Both the position numbers and the translations under genes were made by a program. A stretch of 6,140 nucleotides of DNA from Chitinophagaceae bacterium UBA2789 (GTDB lineage Bacteria > Bacteroidota > Bacteroidia > Chitinophagales > Chitinophagaceae), in contig DEHX01000022.1 in the NCBI GenBank assembly GCA_002352145.1, forward strand, positions 2,870 to 9,009, read 5' to 3'. Below the pieces are notes generated by a model. It was given only the letters and a program-made list of their open reading frames with translations. It was not told the DNA's origin and did not search any database. This document shows, piece by piece, positions 5,875-6,140 of this stretch. Position 1 is the stretch's first letter. Every line of letters starts with the position of its first letter.

Positions 5875-6114
5875 TTATTTCTTACCCGAACAGTTCTTCT
5901 CTGTCGGACATTTTTCGTCCTTTTCACAAACAGGGTAAGGACAAACTGTAGGATCGCAATTGGGCGGAACACAGTTTTTTACGTCACAGTTTTTATCCTG
6001 TTTGCATTCCATTTTGGCTTTCTTCTTTCCCTTTTTCTTGCCGCCACCGTTTGCGGCTATAGCCAGGGAAGAAATAAGGCCGACAGCCAGTATGGCTACG
6101 AGTATTTTTTTCAT
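5875..6114 (-). CDS. Small secreted Lys/Cys-rich protein of unknown function
   Basis: 79 residues. The N-terminus MKKILVAILAVGLISSLAIA is a typical Sec signal peptide (KK, hydrophobic core, AIA-A cleavage site near residue 21). The predicted mature part begins with a glycine/lysine stretch (GGGKKKGKKK) and then has eight cysteines in a Pro/Asn/Asp-rich tail (ECK, NCD, NCV, NCD, VCP, VCE, KCP, NCS). It is exported, probably periplasmic or surface-bound. The even cysteine count suits disulphides or metal binding. I do not recognise a family. The gene is monocistronic, convergent with the operon, and has its own terminator at 5823-5853, so it is probably a host gene unrelated to the operon. The first ATG of the frame fits the signal peptide exactly. 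Confidence 0.78.
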   Translation of the reverse strand: MKKILVAILAVGLISSLAIAANGGGKKKGKKKAKMECKQDKNCDVKNCVPPNCDPTVCPYPVCEKDEKCPTEKNCSGKK

Positions 6115-6140
6115 ATTGTATTAGTTGATGAGTAAATATA

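Noticed and set aside
5718..5972. Open frame of 84 codons on the - strand overlapping the Cys-rich gene.
   Set aside because: It is an out-of-frame shadow of the signal-peptide protein and spans its terminator.
6133..6140. TATATTTA on the - strand as a -7 box for the Cys-rich gene.
   Set aside because: One mismatch from TAnnTTTG, and the -33 region lies outside the window, so it cannot be assessed.

Overview
The window looks like a chromosomal piece from a Bacteroidota bacterium, most likely near the Chitinophagaceae. The pointers are a TTG-N19-TATTTTTG element that fits the Bacteroidota -33/-7 promoter consensus, weak use of Shine-Dalgarno sites, and a CHPERSEG-encoding palindromic repeat of a type common in that phylum. 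The taxonomic call is an inference.

Layout. (1) Positions 1-849 hold the 3' part of preA, the dihydropyrimidine dehydrogenase catalytic subunit with two C-terminal 4Fe-4S clusters. (2) Positions 850-1237 are non-coding and repeat-rich. They include a second copy of the last 13 codons of preA, differing only at synonymous positions and placed in frame behind a short REP-like palindrome. A long imperfect inverted repeat and an unexplained stretch follow. (3) Positions 1288-5615 hold a compact, visibly AT-richer five-gene operon on the + strand, with junctions of -11, 0, +3 and -62 nt. Its products are an XRE-HTH/ImmA-type Zn peptidase, a PIN-domain nuclease, a three-helix membrane protein with a soluble C-terminal domain that may be PLD-like, a B12-domain-type radical SAM enzyme, and a uracil-DNA-glycosylase-like protein with four candidate Fe-S cysteines. 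(4) Positions 5616-5822 are non-coding with small hairpins. (5) A strong intrinsic terminator and a small secreted Lys/Cys-rich protein lie on the - strand, convergent with the operon.

How the genes may work together. The first two genes look like a toxin-antitoxin or stress-sensor module: a DNA-binding metallopeptidase with an intact HEXXH...E and a PIN RNase with all four acidic residues. The membrane protein could be an effector. The last two genes form a translationally overlapped radical SAM/UDG pair, and radical SAM-UDG linkage has precedent in putative DNA modification/repair families. Tight packing, AT-rich composition and a position beside a rearranged core-gene 3' end suggest an acquired accessory module. 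It may act in phage defence or in nucleic-acid modification or repair. I do not recognise this exact combination as a named system.
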